Source: Candidatus Bathyarchaeota archaeon BA1
GTDB lineage: Archaea > Thermoproteota > Bathyarchaeia > Bathyarchaeales > Bathyarchaeaceae
Assembly: GCA_001399805.1 (NCBI GenBank)
Contig: LIHJ01000081.1
Span: forward strand, 1 to 38,367
Direction: 5' to 3'
DNA length: 38,367 bases
Positions 30,865 to 38,367 of the stretch are shown in pieces (position 1 is the stretch's first letter; every line of letters starts with the position of its first letter). The position numbers and the translations under genes are program-made. Below the pieces are notes generated by a model, which was given only the letters and a program-made list of their open reading frames with translations, was not told the DNA's origin and searched no databases.

Positions 30865-31782
30865 ATGGGTCAATTGATGGAAAACATAAAAACCTGTTAT
30901 GGATCATCTACCTTGGTGCACATCTTGAAAATGCCTAGGGGGTATCCTCGCTTCATCACCCCCGATTTTGAGCCCTTCAACCCTGTGGAGCTGGCTAGGA
31001 AAACGGAAAAGATCGTCACCAGAAGCGGTCCTAAAGGGCTGGAGCGCAAATACGAGAGTTTTTATGCAACAGGCGTGTATGGCGGCATCGCGACTGGATA
31101 CTGCGTCGGATGCTGCTTCCGCTGCGTGTTTTGCTGGGTAAGTTGGGGGCGCGACTATCCTGAGAGTTTTGGTCGGTTCTACTCGCCCGAAGAGGCCTTC
31201 CACCAGTTGGAAGAGGCAGCCCACAAATACGGGGTCAATAAATTGCGCATTTCAGGGGCTGAGCCCACCTTAGGTAAGGATCACCTCCTCGGTTTGTTGG
31301 AATACGTGGAACGGTCCGAATTTCCCCTCTTCATTCTGGAAACGAATGGAGTGTTTTTTGGCGTCGATAGGGACTATGTCAAGAGGGTTTCAAGATTCAC
31401 CAAACCCCATGTTCGGGTCTCTCTCAAAGCAGGAACACCTGAAGCCTTCACCAAGAAAACGGGTGCGAAGCAAGAAGCCTTTGAGATACCCTTCCAAGCC
31501 ATCAAAAATCTTCTAGATCATAATGTGCGGTTTCATGTTGCTGCTATGAGCGCGGATCCACGCATAATGACACCTGAGGAGCGAAGAAATTTGATGAAGA
31601 AATTGTGTGAAATTGACCCGCACTTATTGTTAAGCCTTGAAGAGGAGGTTATGGACCCCTATGACACGACGCTGGCTAGATTAAGGTATGCGGGCTTGAA
31701 AGTGGAGTTTCCCCTGAAGCAAGTGTACACACCCATCAGGGAAATGTTGAAGAGGGGCAAACAGACCTCTGATGAAGTTTAA
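30865..31782 (+). CDS. Radical SAM protein of unknown substrate
   Basis: The 305-residue protein holds the cluster motif C83-x3-C87-x2-C90 (CCFRCVFCW), followed by the SAM-binding region KLRISGAEPTLGKDHLLGLLEYVE near residues 130-155 and FILETNGVFFG near residues 160-170. A later HVRVSLKAGTPEAFTKKTG completes the partial TIM barrel. The aromatic residue after the last Cys is usual. The cluster-region pattern (activating-enzyme-like GAEPTL rather than GGEPL) leaves the target open; no glycyl radical enzyme or peptide precursor is adjacent. ATG 30877 is an alternative start. Confidence 0.82.
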   Translation: MGQLMENIKTCYGSSTLVHILKMPRGYPRFITPDFEPFNPVELARKTEKIVTRSGPKGLERKYESFYATGVYGGIATGYCVGCCFRCVFCWVSWGRDYPESFGRFYSPEEAFHQLEEAAHKYGVNKLRISGAEPTLGKDHLLGLLEYVERSEFPLFILETNGVFFGVDRDYVKRVSRFTKPHVRVSLKAGTPEAFTKKTGAKQEAFEIPFQAIKNLLDHNVRFHVAAMSADPRIMTPEERRNLMKKLCEIDPHLLLSLEEEVMDPYDTTLARLRYAGLKVEFPLKQVYTPIREMLKRGKQTSDEV

Positions 31783-31965
31783 TGCGGGTCTTTGAGGGAT
31801 CCATTGAAGAGTTTTCAGTATTGTATCTTTTATCTTAAGCCCTTTGAGAAATTTAACACACTTCACGAGTTCATTAATCAGCGCCCGCTTAAATTCGCTT
31901 TTATTCGTAAAACTTTTTACACTGATGCTACAAACAATACACTTACCCATTGAGAGGGAGCTACA

Positions 31966-33060
31966 TTGAAAGCGGTGGTTTTAGCCGGAGGATTCGGAAC
32001 AAGGCTACGGCCGCTCACCTGCACGAGGCCGAAGCTTCTTTTTCCAGTCGGCAACAGACCTTTATTGGACTGGACCCTGGAGAGGTTGGCCAAGAGCGGA
32101 ACCGCTGAGGTCATCTTGGCAGTAAATTACATGGCTGAAGCCTTCATTCAACGCTATGGAGATTCAGCATACGGAATGAAACTCCTGTATTCTAGGGAGG
32201 CAAGACCCCTACGAACGGGTGGGCCCATCAAAAAGGCTGAGAGTCTGATTGGGCTTGAGGAGCCCTTCCTTGTCTTAAATGGAGACATCCTCACCAACAT
32301 TGACTACGCGAGGCTTGCCGAAAAACATAAGGAAAATGACGCAATTGCAACAATAGCCCTTTATAAGGTCGATGACCCCAGCCGTTATGGGGTTGTCGAA
32401 TTAACTGAGCAAAATCGTGTGGTGCGGTTTGTGGAAAAGCCTATGCGTGGGAGAGCACCCAGCAATCTGGCCAATGCGGGGATCTATGTCCTCGACCCAA
32501 AGATATTTGATTACATTCCGGACGGTCGCCCAGTTTCAATTGAGCATGAGATATTTCCAAAGCTGGCGGACGAGGGGAAACTCTATGGCCACACTTTCGA
32601 CGGGATATGGATCGACATCGGAGAGCTAGAGGATTACCTGAAAGCGAACAAACTTTTGCTTGAAACAGAGATAAAAAAGAGTCAACTAGGAAGAGACGTT
32701 AACATAGGGGGCGAGGCGGAAATCGAAGACCCCACAGTGATTGGTGAAAGGGTAACCATTGGCGAAAAGTCAAAAATCGGTCCCTACGCGGCTATCGGAG
32801 GATACGTAACTGTGGGAAAAGGAGTCCGTGTTGAAAATTCGATAATATTCCCTGGAGCCACGATTTTGGACTTCACGTCCATACGGGGCGCAATTATTGG
32901 CGAAAACGCGATCGTTGGAAGGTGGGTGAAAATTGAAGAGCGATGTATCGTTGGTGACCACGCTCTGATTCAAGACAACGTCACCCTCACAAAGGGCGTG
33001 ACCGTCTGTCCTTCGAAGGAAGTTTCTGAAAGTGTACTTACACCCAAATGCCTCATGTAG
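31966..33060 (+). CDS. NDP-sugar pyrophosphorylase (GlmU/ManC-like) with C-terminal beta-helix
   Basis: The 364-residue protein starts KAVVLAGGFGTRLRPLTCTRPK (nucleotide-binding loop at residues 8-18). It has LVLNGDILTNIDY, VVRFVEKP, and FDGIWIDIGELEDYLKANKL closing the transferase domain (about residue 230). A left-handed beta-helix then runs to the end (TVIGERVTIGEKSKIGPYAAIG). It activates a sugar-1-phosphate with an NTP; mannose-1-P guanylyltransferase and GlcNAc-1-P uridylyltransferase are both possible. It starts at TTG 31966. The mutase at 33349 would supply its substrate. Confidence 0.9.
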   Translation: MKAVVLAGGFGTRLRPLTCTRPKLLFPVGNRPLLDWTLERLAKSGTAEVILAVNYMAEAFIQRYGDSAYGMKLLYSREARPLRTGGPIKKAESLIGLEEPFLVLNGDILTNIDYARLAEKHKENDAIATIALYKVDDPSRYGVVELTEQNRVVRFVEKPMRGRAPSNLANAGIYVLDPKIFDYIPDGRPVSIEHEIFPKLADEGKLYGHTFDGIWIDIGELEDYLKANKLLLETEIKKSQLGRDVNIGGEAEIEDPTVIGERVTIGEKSKIGPYAAIGGYVTVGKGVRVENSIIFPGATILDFTSIRGAIIGENAIVGRWVKIEERCIVGDHALIQDNVTLTKGVTVCPSKEVSESVLTPKCLM

Positions 33061-33069
33061 CCCCCGTCC

Positions 33070-33201
33070 TCAACTTATTAACAGCGCGAGCGCTTTAGTG
33101 GCTCCGTCACCTATATCAACTAACACATGAACAGAACGATGCTTTAGCAATAATGCAACACTACGGAACCCCATCGATGTTAACACTTTAACCTTAATCA
33201 T
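33070..33201 (-). pseudogene. Short gene head, possibly of a metallo-beta-lactamase-fold protein
   Basis: ATG 33201 has a strong ribosome binding site (GGGAGGA seven bases ahead) and opens a 43-codon frame: MIKVKVLTSMGFRSVALLLK, then VHVLVDIGDGATKAL. The strand-turn-strand ending in a VDIGDGA resembles the first beta-hairpin of MBL-fold hydrolases, before the HxHxDH motif. It stops early at 33070. It could be a truncated gene or a genuine small protein. No other feature is visible in 33202-33348 except an A/T-rich promoter for the mutase. Confidence 0.35.
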
Positions 33202-33348
33202 AGGCTTCCTCCCTGAAACAACTATTATTCTTGCGCTCTCACACTAATTAAGGCCATGTATATCTTAGACGATTGTGAGACACCATAAAGGATAATTCCT
33301 TCCTAAACTCAAAAATCCCATACCTTAAGAACACCAGGAGTAACCTTA

Positions 33349-34725
33349 ATGATCCGGAGGAAGCTTTTCGGCACCAACGGAATCCGTGGCGTGGTTAATG
33401 ATGATTTAACCCCTGAATTCGTGATAAGAGTCGGATGTGCCATCGGAACCTTTTTTGAATGTGGAAAAATTGTAGTGGGCCACGATTGCAGAACCAGCGG
33501 TCTTATGCTCACTCAAGCGGTTATCGTAGGCCTTACATCAACCGGTTGCACAGTCTATGATGTGGGGATGGCTCCCACTCCAGCGATTCAATACGCGGTT
33601 AAGCGTCATGGAATGGATGGCGGGGTTATAATAACTGCTTCCCATAACCCGCCGGAGTATAATGGCATAAAAGTGGTTGCGGAGGATGGGGTTGAACTAC
33701 CGCGTGAGAGAGAAATCGAGATCGAGAGCCTTTTTTTCAATGGAAAGGTTCGACGGGTTGACTGGGATAAAATCGGAGCAATTCATCGGTTACCGTCGAT
33801 TCTGGATGTTTACATAGAGGCTATAAAGCAACATGTGGACGTTAATGCCATTCAGAGGAGACACTTTCACGTCGTGGTAGACCCAGGAAATGGTGTTGGC
33901 GGTTTGGCAGCTCCCTATCTCCTTCGAGAAATGGGATGCCGAGTCACGACCATAAATGCAAACATTGACGGAACCTTCCCTAGCAGACCTCCGGAGCCCA
34001 GACCAGAAAATCTTCGTGAATTGGCATCTGCTCTGAGAATCGTCAAGGCCGATGTGGGCGTGGCGTATGACGGGGATGCTGATCGTTCAATCTTTGTTGA
34101 TGAGAAGGGGGAGATTCACTGGGGAGACCGAACCTTCGCGCTGATTGAAAAATTTTTTCTACAGAGCAATCCCGGGGAAATCATAGTTACGCCTGTAAGC
34201 TCCTCGCATCTCATTAAGGAAATAGCGGACCAGTATGGCGGCAGGGTTGTTTGGACCAAGGTTGGTAGCATCATTGTTTCTCATGTGATGAAAAAATTGA
34301 ACGCGAAACTCGGCGGTGAAGAAAACGGTGGCATATTCTATGCACCCCATCAACCAGTTCGGGATGGGGCGATGGCCACAGCATTAATCTTAGATGTCAT
34401 GGCAAAAACTGGAAAGAAACTTTCAGAGCTGTTGGCGGAGCTGCCCTTATACTATATAGAAAAGGACAGGTTAGAATGCCCAGATGATCTTAAGGAGCGG
34501 GCGCTAAAGGAATTCATTGAAAAAACCAAAGACATGACCATAGACACGATCGACGGCGCAAAAATATGGTTCCCAGACACCAGTTCGATTCTCATAAGAC
34601 CTAGCGGAACCGAACCCATCTATCGATTTTACGCTGAAGGGAAAACAAGAAACAGGGCAGCTCAGCTCATCTACGAATACAAGGCAAAACTACATGAAAT
34701 AATTGACAAATCCAAGGATGATTAG
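33349..34725 (+). CDS. glmM: Phosphoglucosamine/phosphomannomutase
   Basis: The 458-residue protein carries all four mutase signatures: LFGTNGIRGVV at the start, the phosphoserine loop TASHNPPEYNG (Ser98), the metal loop DGDADR (residues 241-246), and the phosphate-binding RPSGTEP (about residue 417). The sugar-binding loop reads GGEENGGIFY, the GEENGG form frequent in archaeal GlmM-like enzymes. It interconverts hexose(amine)-6-phosphate and -1-phosphate, feeding the pyrophosphorylase just upstream. The gene symbol reflects the family; mannose specificity is possible. Confidence 0.9.
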   Translation: MIRRKLFGTNGIRGVVNDDLTPEFVIRVGCAIGTFFECGKIVVGHDCRTSGLMLTQAVIVGLTSTGCTVYDVGMAPTPAIQYAVKRHGMDGGVIITASHNPPEYNGIKVVAEDGVELPREREIEIESLFFNGKVRRVDWDKIGAIHRLPSILDVYIEAIKQHVDVNAIQRRHFHVVVDPGNGVGGLAAPYLLREMGCRVTTINANIDGTFPSRPPEPRPENLRELASALRIVKADVGVAYDGDADRSIFVDEKGEIHWGDRTFALIEKFFLQSNPGEIIVTPVSSSHLIKEIADQYGGRVVWTKVGSIIVSHVMKKLNAKLGGEENGGIFYAPHQPVRDGAMATALILDVMAKTGKKLSELLAELPLYYIEKDRLECPDDLKERALKEFIEKTKDMTIDTIDGAKIWFPDTSSILIRPSGTEPIYRFYAEGKTRNRAAQLIYEYKAKLHEIIDKSKDD

Positions 34726-35023
34726 TAGCGTGTTAATGGGTATACCATGCATTGATAAATTTCTTAGCTATGGAACCCGCCCCCTTTGCATACTCTAGCA
34801 CTTTCCGAGCATCTTCCTCAGAGTCAATCTGATCACAAAGAAAGTCTTTGAGGAAATATCATTAAAAACTTGCAAGAAGACGGAATTTGATGGGAAATAC
34901 GCTGAGACTTTTAGTAAGGTATTCGAACTGGAGAGAGGATGGGATGTAAGCAATTTTCCCTTAAGTTACTATTAAGAATAAGCTAAAAGGGTAAACTCAT
35001 AAAAGAAATTGTGGGGATGAGCT
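34726..35023. other. Intergenic stretch with coding-like remnants on both strands
   Basis: On the minus strand 34861-34733 reads FLKDFLCDQIDSEEDARKVL then EYAKGAGSIAKKFINAWYTH and a stop. On the plus strand 34799-34975 reads KKVFEEISLKT then FDGKYAETFSKVFELERGWD and a stop. Both lack starts and overlap by about 60 bases, so at most one is coding in the overlap; both look like protein tails. GTGGGG at 35010-35015 may help the TTG start of the next gene. Confidence 0.3.
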
Positions 35024-36100
35024 TTGAGAATCCTCATTGATATCTTGACTCCTAAGCAATGCATGTTATTTTCGAGGTTATCTGAAAGGCTAGAGAAAGA
35101 GGGACATCTAACCCTTAAAACAACTCGAGCATACCGTGAGGTGCTTCAGCTTCTTCGCCTCAAGAGGATGGACGCAAAGGTTGTTGGAAGGCACGGCGGG
35201 GGAGCCTTAGCGGGCAAGTTGAGGGCAAGCGCTGAAAGAACCCTTCAATTGGCTTCATTGTTGAAGGGATGGAACCCAGATGTGGCTGTCTCTTTCTCCT
35301 CTCCTGAGGCGGCCCGTGTCGCCTTTGGTTTAGGAGTTCCTCACGTTTGTGTGAATGACTCACCCCACGCCGAGGCGGTGGCGCGATTAACGGTTCCTCT
35401 TTCCAAACTGCTTCTAACTCCCAGAGTTATACCCAAACGGGCCTGGGTGAAGTTTGGGTTGTCAGCGGACAAGATCGTCCAGTATAATGCCTTGGATGCT
35501 TGGGCTTGGCTAAAAGATCATAGACCTGACGAAAACGTGTTGAGGCAGCTTGGCTTGAATAAGTCAAGGCCCATCATCACATTCAGAACAGAGGAGACGT
35601 TTGCCTCGTATCTTTTGGGCAAAACACCGAAAAAGCTCTTAATCGCTCCCATCATCAGAAAGATCTTAGAAACATATCAAGATTTCCAGATTGTGGTTGT
35701 GCCTAGATATGAAAAACAGGCTGCGGCCCTAAAGAAGGCCCTGGGAGGGAGAGCTGTAATCTGCGATTCTGTTGTAGACGGACCAGGTCTCCTTTCCTTC
35801 ACATCAGCGTTTATCGGGGCTGGAGGGACCATGACCATTGAAGCCGCATTGCTGGGAGCGCCAACGTTCTCATGCTACCCAGATAAACCGTTTTTGATCG
35901 AAAAATACTTGATAAATAAAGGGCTGGTTGTTCGTGAAAGCAACCCAGAGAGAGCCACAAGAAAAATTGTGAAAACACTCCGTAATTTAGAGGTCGCCAA
36001 GAAAAGGCAGGAAGAAAAAGCGCGAGGATTAACTAAGGACTTTGAGGACCCAATCGAGGTTATTGCAAGCACAATCAATGACGTCGCATCTTCAGCGTGA
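35024..36100 (+). CDS. DUF354 protein (GT-B-fold, glycosyltransferase/epimerase-like)
   Basis: The 358-residue protein matches DUF354: RILIDILTPKQCMLFSRLSERL at the start, GWNPDVAVSFSSPEAARVAFGLGVPHVCVNDSPHAE near residues 82-117, and a second Rossmann half with SRPIITFRTEE and FIGAGGTMTIEAALLGAPTFS near residues 266-286. The GGTMTIEAALLG element equals the nucleotide-sugar binding loop of GT-B enzymes such as UDP-GlcNAc 2-epimerase and MurG. The family is common in archaeal surface-polysaccharide loci; its reaction is not established. It starts at TTG. Confidence 0.85.
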   Translation: MRILIDILTPKQCMLFSRLSERLEKEGHLTLKTTRAYREVLQLLRLKRMDAKVVGRHGGGALAGKLRASAERTLQLASLLKGWNPDVAVSFSSPEAARVAFGLGVPHVCVNDSPHAEAVARLTVPLSKLLLTPRVIPKRAWVKFGLSADKIVQYNALDAWAWLKDHRPDENVLRQLGLNKSRPIITFRTEETFASYLLGKTPKKLLIAPIIRKILETYQDFQIVVVPRYEKQAAALKKALGGRAVICDSVVDGPGLLSFTSAFIGAGGTMTIEAALLGAPTFSCYPDKPFLIEKYLINKGLVVRESNPERATRKIVKTLRNLEVAKKRQEEKARGLTKDFEDPIEVIASTINDVASSA

Positions 36101-36161
36101 TATACCTCTAGCGTGATCTTATGTTCTATGATGATGTTTCATTATAAGTTTTAACAGTAAT

Positions 36162-36183
36162 TTTGTATAAGCTATTATACAAA
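36162..36183. promoter_or_regulatory. Perfect 22-bp palindrome ahead of the sugar dehydrogenase (candidate operator)
   Basis: TTTGTATAA and TTATACAAA face each other across a GCTA spacer, a perfect inverted repeat. The TATA-like ATTATAAG at 36141-36148 puts the transcript start close to the repeat, so a protein bound here would block initiation. The dehydrogenase ATG is 55 bases further on. It could alternatively fold in the 5' untranslated RNA. Confidence 0.5.
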
Positions 36184-36237
36184 GACCGCTTAAAATGCAT
36201 AGCAATGAAGTGCGAAGAAAGTGGGGTGGAGAATAAA

Positions 36238-37614
36238 ATGTCCACGATAATGACAATTAAGAAGAGGGACATAGATACACCTGAAAAAAGAGGAAAGTAC
36301 ACACTTAGTGTTATTGGATGCGGCCGGATGGGTTTGCCGACAGCTTGCCTCTTTGCTGAGGCTGGGTTTAGGGTTATTGGAGTTGATTTGAACCAACGCA
36401 TCGTTAATTTGGTGAAAAGGGGAAAGGCGCCCTTCATCGAGCCGGGACTTGACACACTTATAAAGAGGCATGTAAAGGATGGCAGCCTCACCGCCACAAA
36501 CAACCTTAAAGAAGCGGCCTCAGCGAGCGATGTTATCACGTTTATTGTTCCGACGCCCGTTGATCAAAAGAAAAAGCCCGATTATTCTCATGTTGAAAAG
36601 GCTTGTAAGGAGGTGGGCATGGGCCTGCGTTCAGGATGCTTGGTCATTTTTGAAAGCACGTTGGGCCCAGGTATAACCGAAGCCCTGGTTAAAGAGACGC
36701 TGGAGAACACATCGGGCTTGAAAGCCGGAAGGGATTTTGGTTTGGCCTATAGCCCAATTCGCGCCACCTCTGGTCGGGTGCTACATGATATTGCCACTTA
36801 TGCGAGAGTTGTGGGGGCGGTCAATGAGCAAAGCTTGAGGTGTGCCAGTCTTATTCTAGGCACGATTGTGAAGGGAGGAATAGTTAAGGTGAGGGACATA
36901 AAGACAGCCGAAGCCGTGAAGCTGTTTGAGAATGTGTATCGCGACATCAACATCGCGTTGGCGAATGAGCTTGCTAACCTCTGCGAAAAAGCAAGAATTG
37001 ACTTTATTGAGGTTCAAAAGGCGGCTAACACGCAACCCCACTGCCACCTGCTGTTTCCTGGGATTGTTAGTGGGCACATCCCAACTGACCCGTATCTTCT
37101 TCTTGAAGAGGCGGAGAACATAAATGCAAAGCTTCGCATGGTGATGCTTGCAAGAAAGATTAACGATGAGGTATTAGGCCACGCACTTCATTTAACAAAG
37201 GACGCCATACGATCGTGTGGGAAAACCATGAGGAGAGCTAAAGTCGCTGTCCTTGGTGTTTCTTATCGCCCCAACGTAAAGGAGAGCCGTGGGTCCCTAG
37301 TAAAGGATCTTGTGAAGATACTGGGTAAGAAGGTCGCCTCAGTTCACGTGCATGATCCCTTCTTCTCCTATAGGGAGTTGATGGAACTGGATTATCCCGC
37401 TCAAAGGACGTTGGCTAGGGCCATTGAGGGGGTGGATTGCCTCCTCATCGCCGTTGGGCATGATCGATTTAAGCGGTTAAATTTGGGGAGGATTAAGTTT
37501 TTAGTCAGGAAGCCCGCTGCCATAGTAGACTTTGGTCATGTGATTGATCCCGTCAAGGCGGAGAAAGCAGGCTTTGTGTATCGCGGTTTGGGAAGGGGTG
37601 TTTGGACCAGATGA
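36238..37614 (+). CDS. UDP-sugar 6-dehydrogenase family protein (WecC/WbpA-like) lacking the catalytic Cys
   Basis: The 458-residue protein follows the three-domain UDP-glucose/UDP-ManNAc dehydrogenase plan. The NAD loop is LSVIGCGRMGLPTACLFAEA near residue 24, the central domain has AEAVKLFENVYRDINIALANELA near residues 225-246, and the C-terminal domain has AVLGVSYRPNVKESRGS. The motif that should read GHCIPxDPY is GHIPTDPY here (residues 279-286), so the nucleophilic Cys is absent. The usual PER is PIR (SPIRATSG, about 172-179). ATG 36238 is preferred (GGTGGAG ahead). It overlaps the next gene by four bases, the WbpA-WbpB order. Confidence 0.82.
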   Translation: MSTIMTIKKRDIDTPEKRGKYTLSVIGCGRMGLPTACLFAEAGFRVIGVDLNQRIVNLVKRGKAPFIEPGLDTLIKRHVKDGSLTATNNLKEAASASDVITFIVPTPVDQKKKPDYSHVEKACKEVGMGLRSGCLVIFESTLGPGITEALVKETLENTSGLKAGRDFGLAYSPIRATSGRVLHDIATYARVVGAVNEQSLRCASLILGTIVKGGIVKVRDIKTAEAVKLFENVYRDINIALANELANLCEKARIDFIEVQKAANTQPHCHLLFPGIVSGHIPTDPYLLLEEAENINAKLRMVMLARKINDEVLGHALHLTKDAIRSCGKTMRRAKVAVLGVSYRPNVKESRGSLVKDLVKILGKKVASVHVHDPFFSYRELMELDYPAQRTLARAIEGVDCLLIAVGHDRFKRLNLGRIKFLVRKPAAIVDFGHVIDPVKAEKAGFVYRGLGRGVWTR

Positions 37615-38367
37615 AGAAACTGGGCGTAGCGGTCATAGGAACGGGCTTCTGGGGTCGCAATCAAGCCAGAGTTTTTAGCGAATTGTCAGAAACCCAGTTG
37701 GTTGCGGTTTGTGACGTGAATCCAGAAAGGGCCAAGGCGGTGGCGGATCAATTTGGCGTAGAAGGATACACGGACAGTCGGAGATTGCTAAGGCGAAGGG
37801 ATGTAGAGGCGGTGACCATTTGCACCTGGTCAACAAACCTCGCCGTTGAAGCCACGAGAGCGTTGAAGGCTGGAAAGCATGTATTAATCGAAAAACCCAT
37901 GGCCAGTAGCTCCCAACAAGCGAAAAGAATCATGGATTTGGCTGAAAAAAAAGAGCGCCACGTGATGGTGGGCTATCTTATGCGCTTCATACCCGGTGTT
38001 CAACGCATCAAGGATGCGATTGAGAAGGGGGAAATTGGAACCATCGTCTGCGCCACAGCGAGAAGGGTTTCACAATGGCCCGAAAGAATCGGAGACATAG
38101 GTGTCGTTAAGGATCTGGCCATTCATGACATAGACATCATAAGGTTCCTCTTTGCCGAGGAACCGTCAGCTGTTTATGCCATGGCGGGCCATCTGAGGCA
38201 TAAAACATTTGAGGACTATACTCAAATCATACTCACCTTTGATGCTGGAAAAACAGCGTTCATCGAGGCAAACTGGCTGACCCCATATAAAATCCGAAAC
38301 TTGATAGTAACGGGAAGTGAAGCTATCGTATCCTTGGATTATCTCACCCAAGAGATAACAATAGAAA
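37611..38367 (+). CDS. Gfo/Idh/MocA-family oxidoreductase (WbpB-like), cut by the window edge
   Basis: ATG 37611 overlaps the dehydrogenase stop (ATGA). The 252 visible residues begin KKLGVAVIGTGFWGRNQARV (NAD(P) loop), continue with VAVCDVNPERAKAVADQFGV and VLIEKPMASSSQQAKRIMD, where EKP is the family motif with the catalytic Lys. Later come YLMRFIPGVQRIKDAIEKGEIG and KDLAIHDIDIIRFLF with a conserved HDID. It oxidises or reduces a sugar carbon; next to a WbpA-like gene, a 3-keto step on a UDP-uronic sugar is the likely role. The C-terminus lies outside the window. Confidence 0.9.
   Translation, partial: MKKLGVAVIGTGFWGRNQARVFSELSETQLVAVCDVNPERAKAVADQFGVEGYTDSRRLLRRRDVEAVTICTWSTNLAVEATRALKAGKHVLIEKPMASSSQQAKRIMDLAEKKERHVMVGYLMRFIPGVQRIKDAIEKGEIGTIVCATARRVSQWPERIGDIGVVKDLAIHDIDIIRFLFAEEPSAVYAMAGHLRHKTFEDYTQIILTFDAGKTAFIEANWLTPYKIRNLIVTGSEAIVSLDYLTQEITIE

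Noticed and set aside
31681..31950. 89-codon minus-strand frame after the radical SAM gene
   Set aside because: A third of it is antisense to the radical SAM gene; the remainder overlaps the promoter of the pyrophosphorylase and has no motif.

Overview
The window reads as a chromosomal segment of an uncultured anaerobic archaeon. Signs of Archaea are the A/T-rich TATA-type boxes about 25 bases ahead of inferred transcript starts, frequent TTG and GTG starts, and genes of archaeal type: AMP phosphorylase, PaREP1, DUF1922, an AK6/Fap7-like kinase, ferredoxin-dependent 2-oxoacid oxidoreductase and an Ech/Hyf-type [NiFe] hydrogenase. The gene mix (also DUF6159, a matrixin-like secreted protease remnant and many short coiled-coil membrane proteins) is what I would expect of a Bathyarchaeia-like lineage. 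That placement is inference; no rRNA gene is present.

Left part (1-14300). A group 4 membrane-bound [NiFe] hydrogenase is scattered over about 13.5 kb in three blocks. A NuoC-like subunit stands alone (809-1294, +). A membrane-antiporter block HyfB/HyfE/HyfF follows (5036-9144, +; hyfF carries one frameshift). The catalytic block, small subunit, large subunit, NuoH/HyfC-like anchor and 2[4Fe-4S] ferredoxin, runs on the opposite strand (14277-11359, -). Both Ni-Fe-binding CxxC pairs are intact, so this is a hydrogenase rather than a Complex I. Five short single-span proteins with long coiled coils lie between the blocks, along with a PaREP1 protein, a frameshifted LAGLIDADG endonuclease, and decayed pieces that include a second copy of the hydrogenase ferredoxin tail. 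The first 600 bases carry IS200/IS605-type terminal hairpins.

Middle (14600-25901). A CPA1-type Na+/H+ antiporter is followed by a left-handed beta-helix sugar acetyltransferase, a YkgJ-type cysteine-cluster protein, AMP phosphorylase, a small basic helix-turn-helix-like protein, a DUF1922 zinc ribbon, a restriction-endonuclease-like protein and an AK6/Fap7 kinase. Several broken genes are interspersed (methyltransferase, phosphohexomutase, secreted protease). A GC-rich DDE insertion-sequence transposase at 21897-22711 sits just ahead of a complete four-subunit 2-oxoacid:ferredoxin oxidoreductase operon (gamma-delta-alpha-beta, 22935-25901).

Right part (25902-38367). A gene graveyard is followed by two divergent winged-helix regulators (one frameshifted), a tRNA-Leu(GAG) with an apparent 10-nt insertion in its D-arm, NAD+ synthetase, an Lrp/AsnC regulator, a decayed secreted phosphatase and a radical SAM protein. 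A nucleotide-sugar set then runs to the edge: NDP-sugar pyrophosphorylase, phosphohexosamine/mannomutase, DUF354 protein, an unusual UDP-sugar dehydrogenase lacking its catalytic Cys, and a Gfo/Idh/MocA oxidoreductase cut by the edge.

How they may fit together: the oxidoreductase would reduce ferredoxin, the hydrogenase would re-oxidise it to H2 while building an ion gradient, and the antiporter could balance Na+/H+. The right-hand genes plus the acetyltransferase resemble a split WbpA/B/D-type route to an N-acetylated aminouronic sugar for surface glycans. The segment is rich in remnants and single-base frameshifts, so either decay is active here or homopolymer sequencing errors are present.
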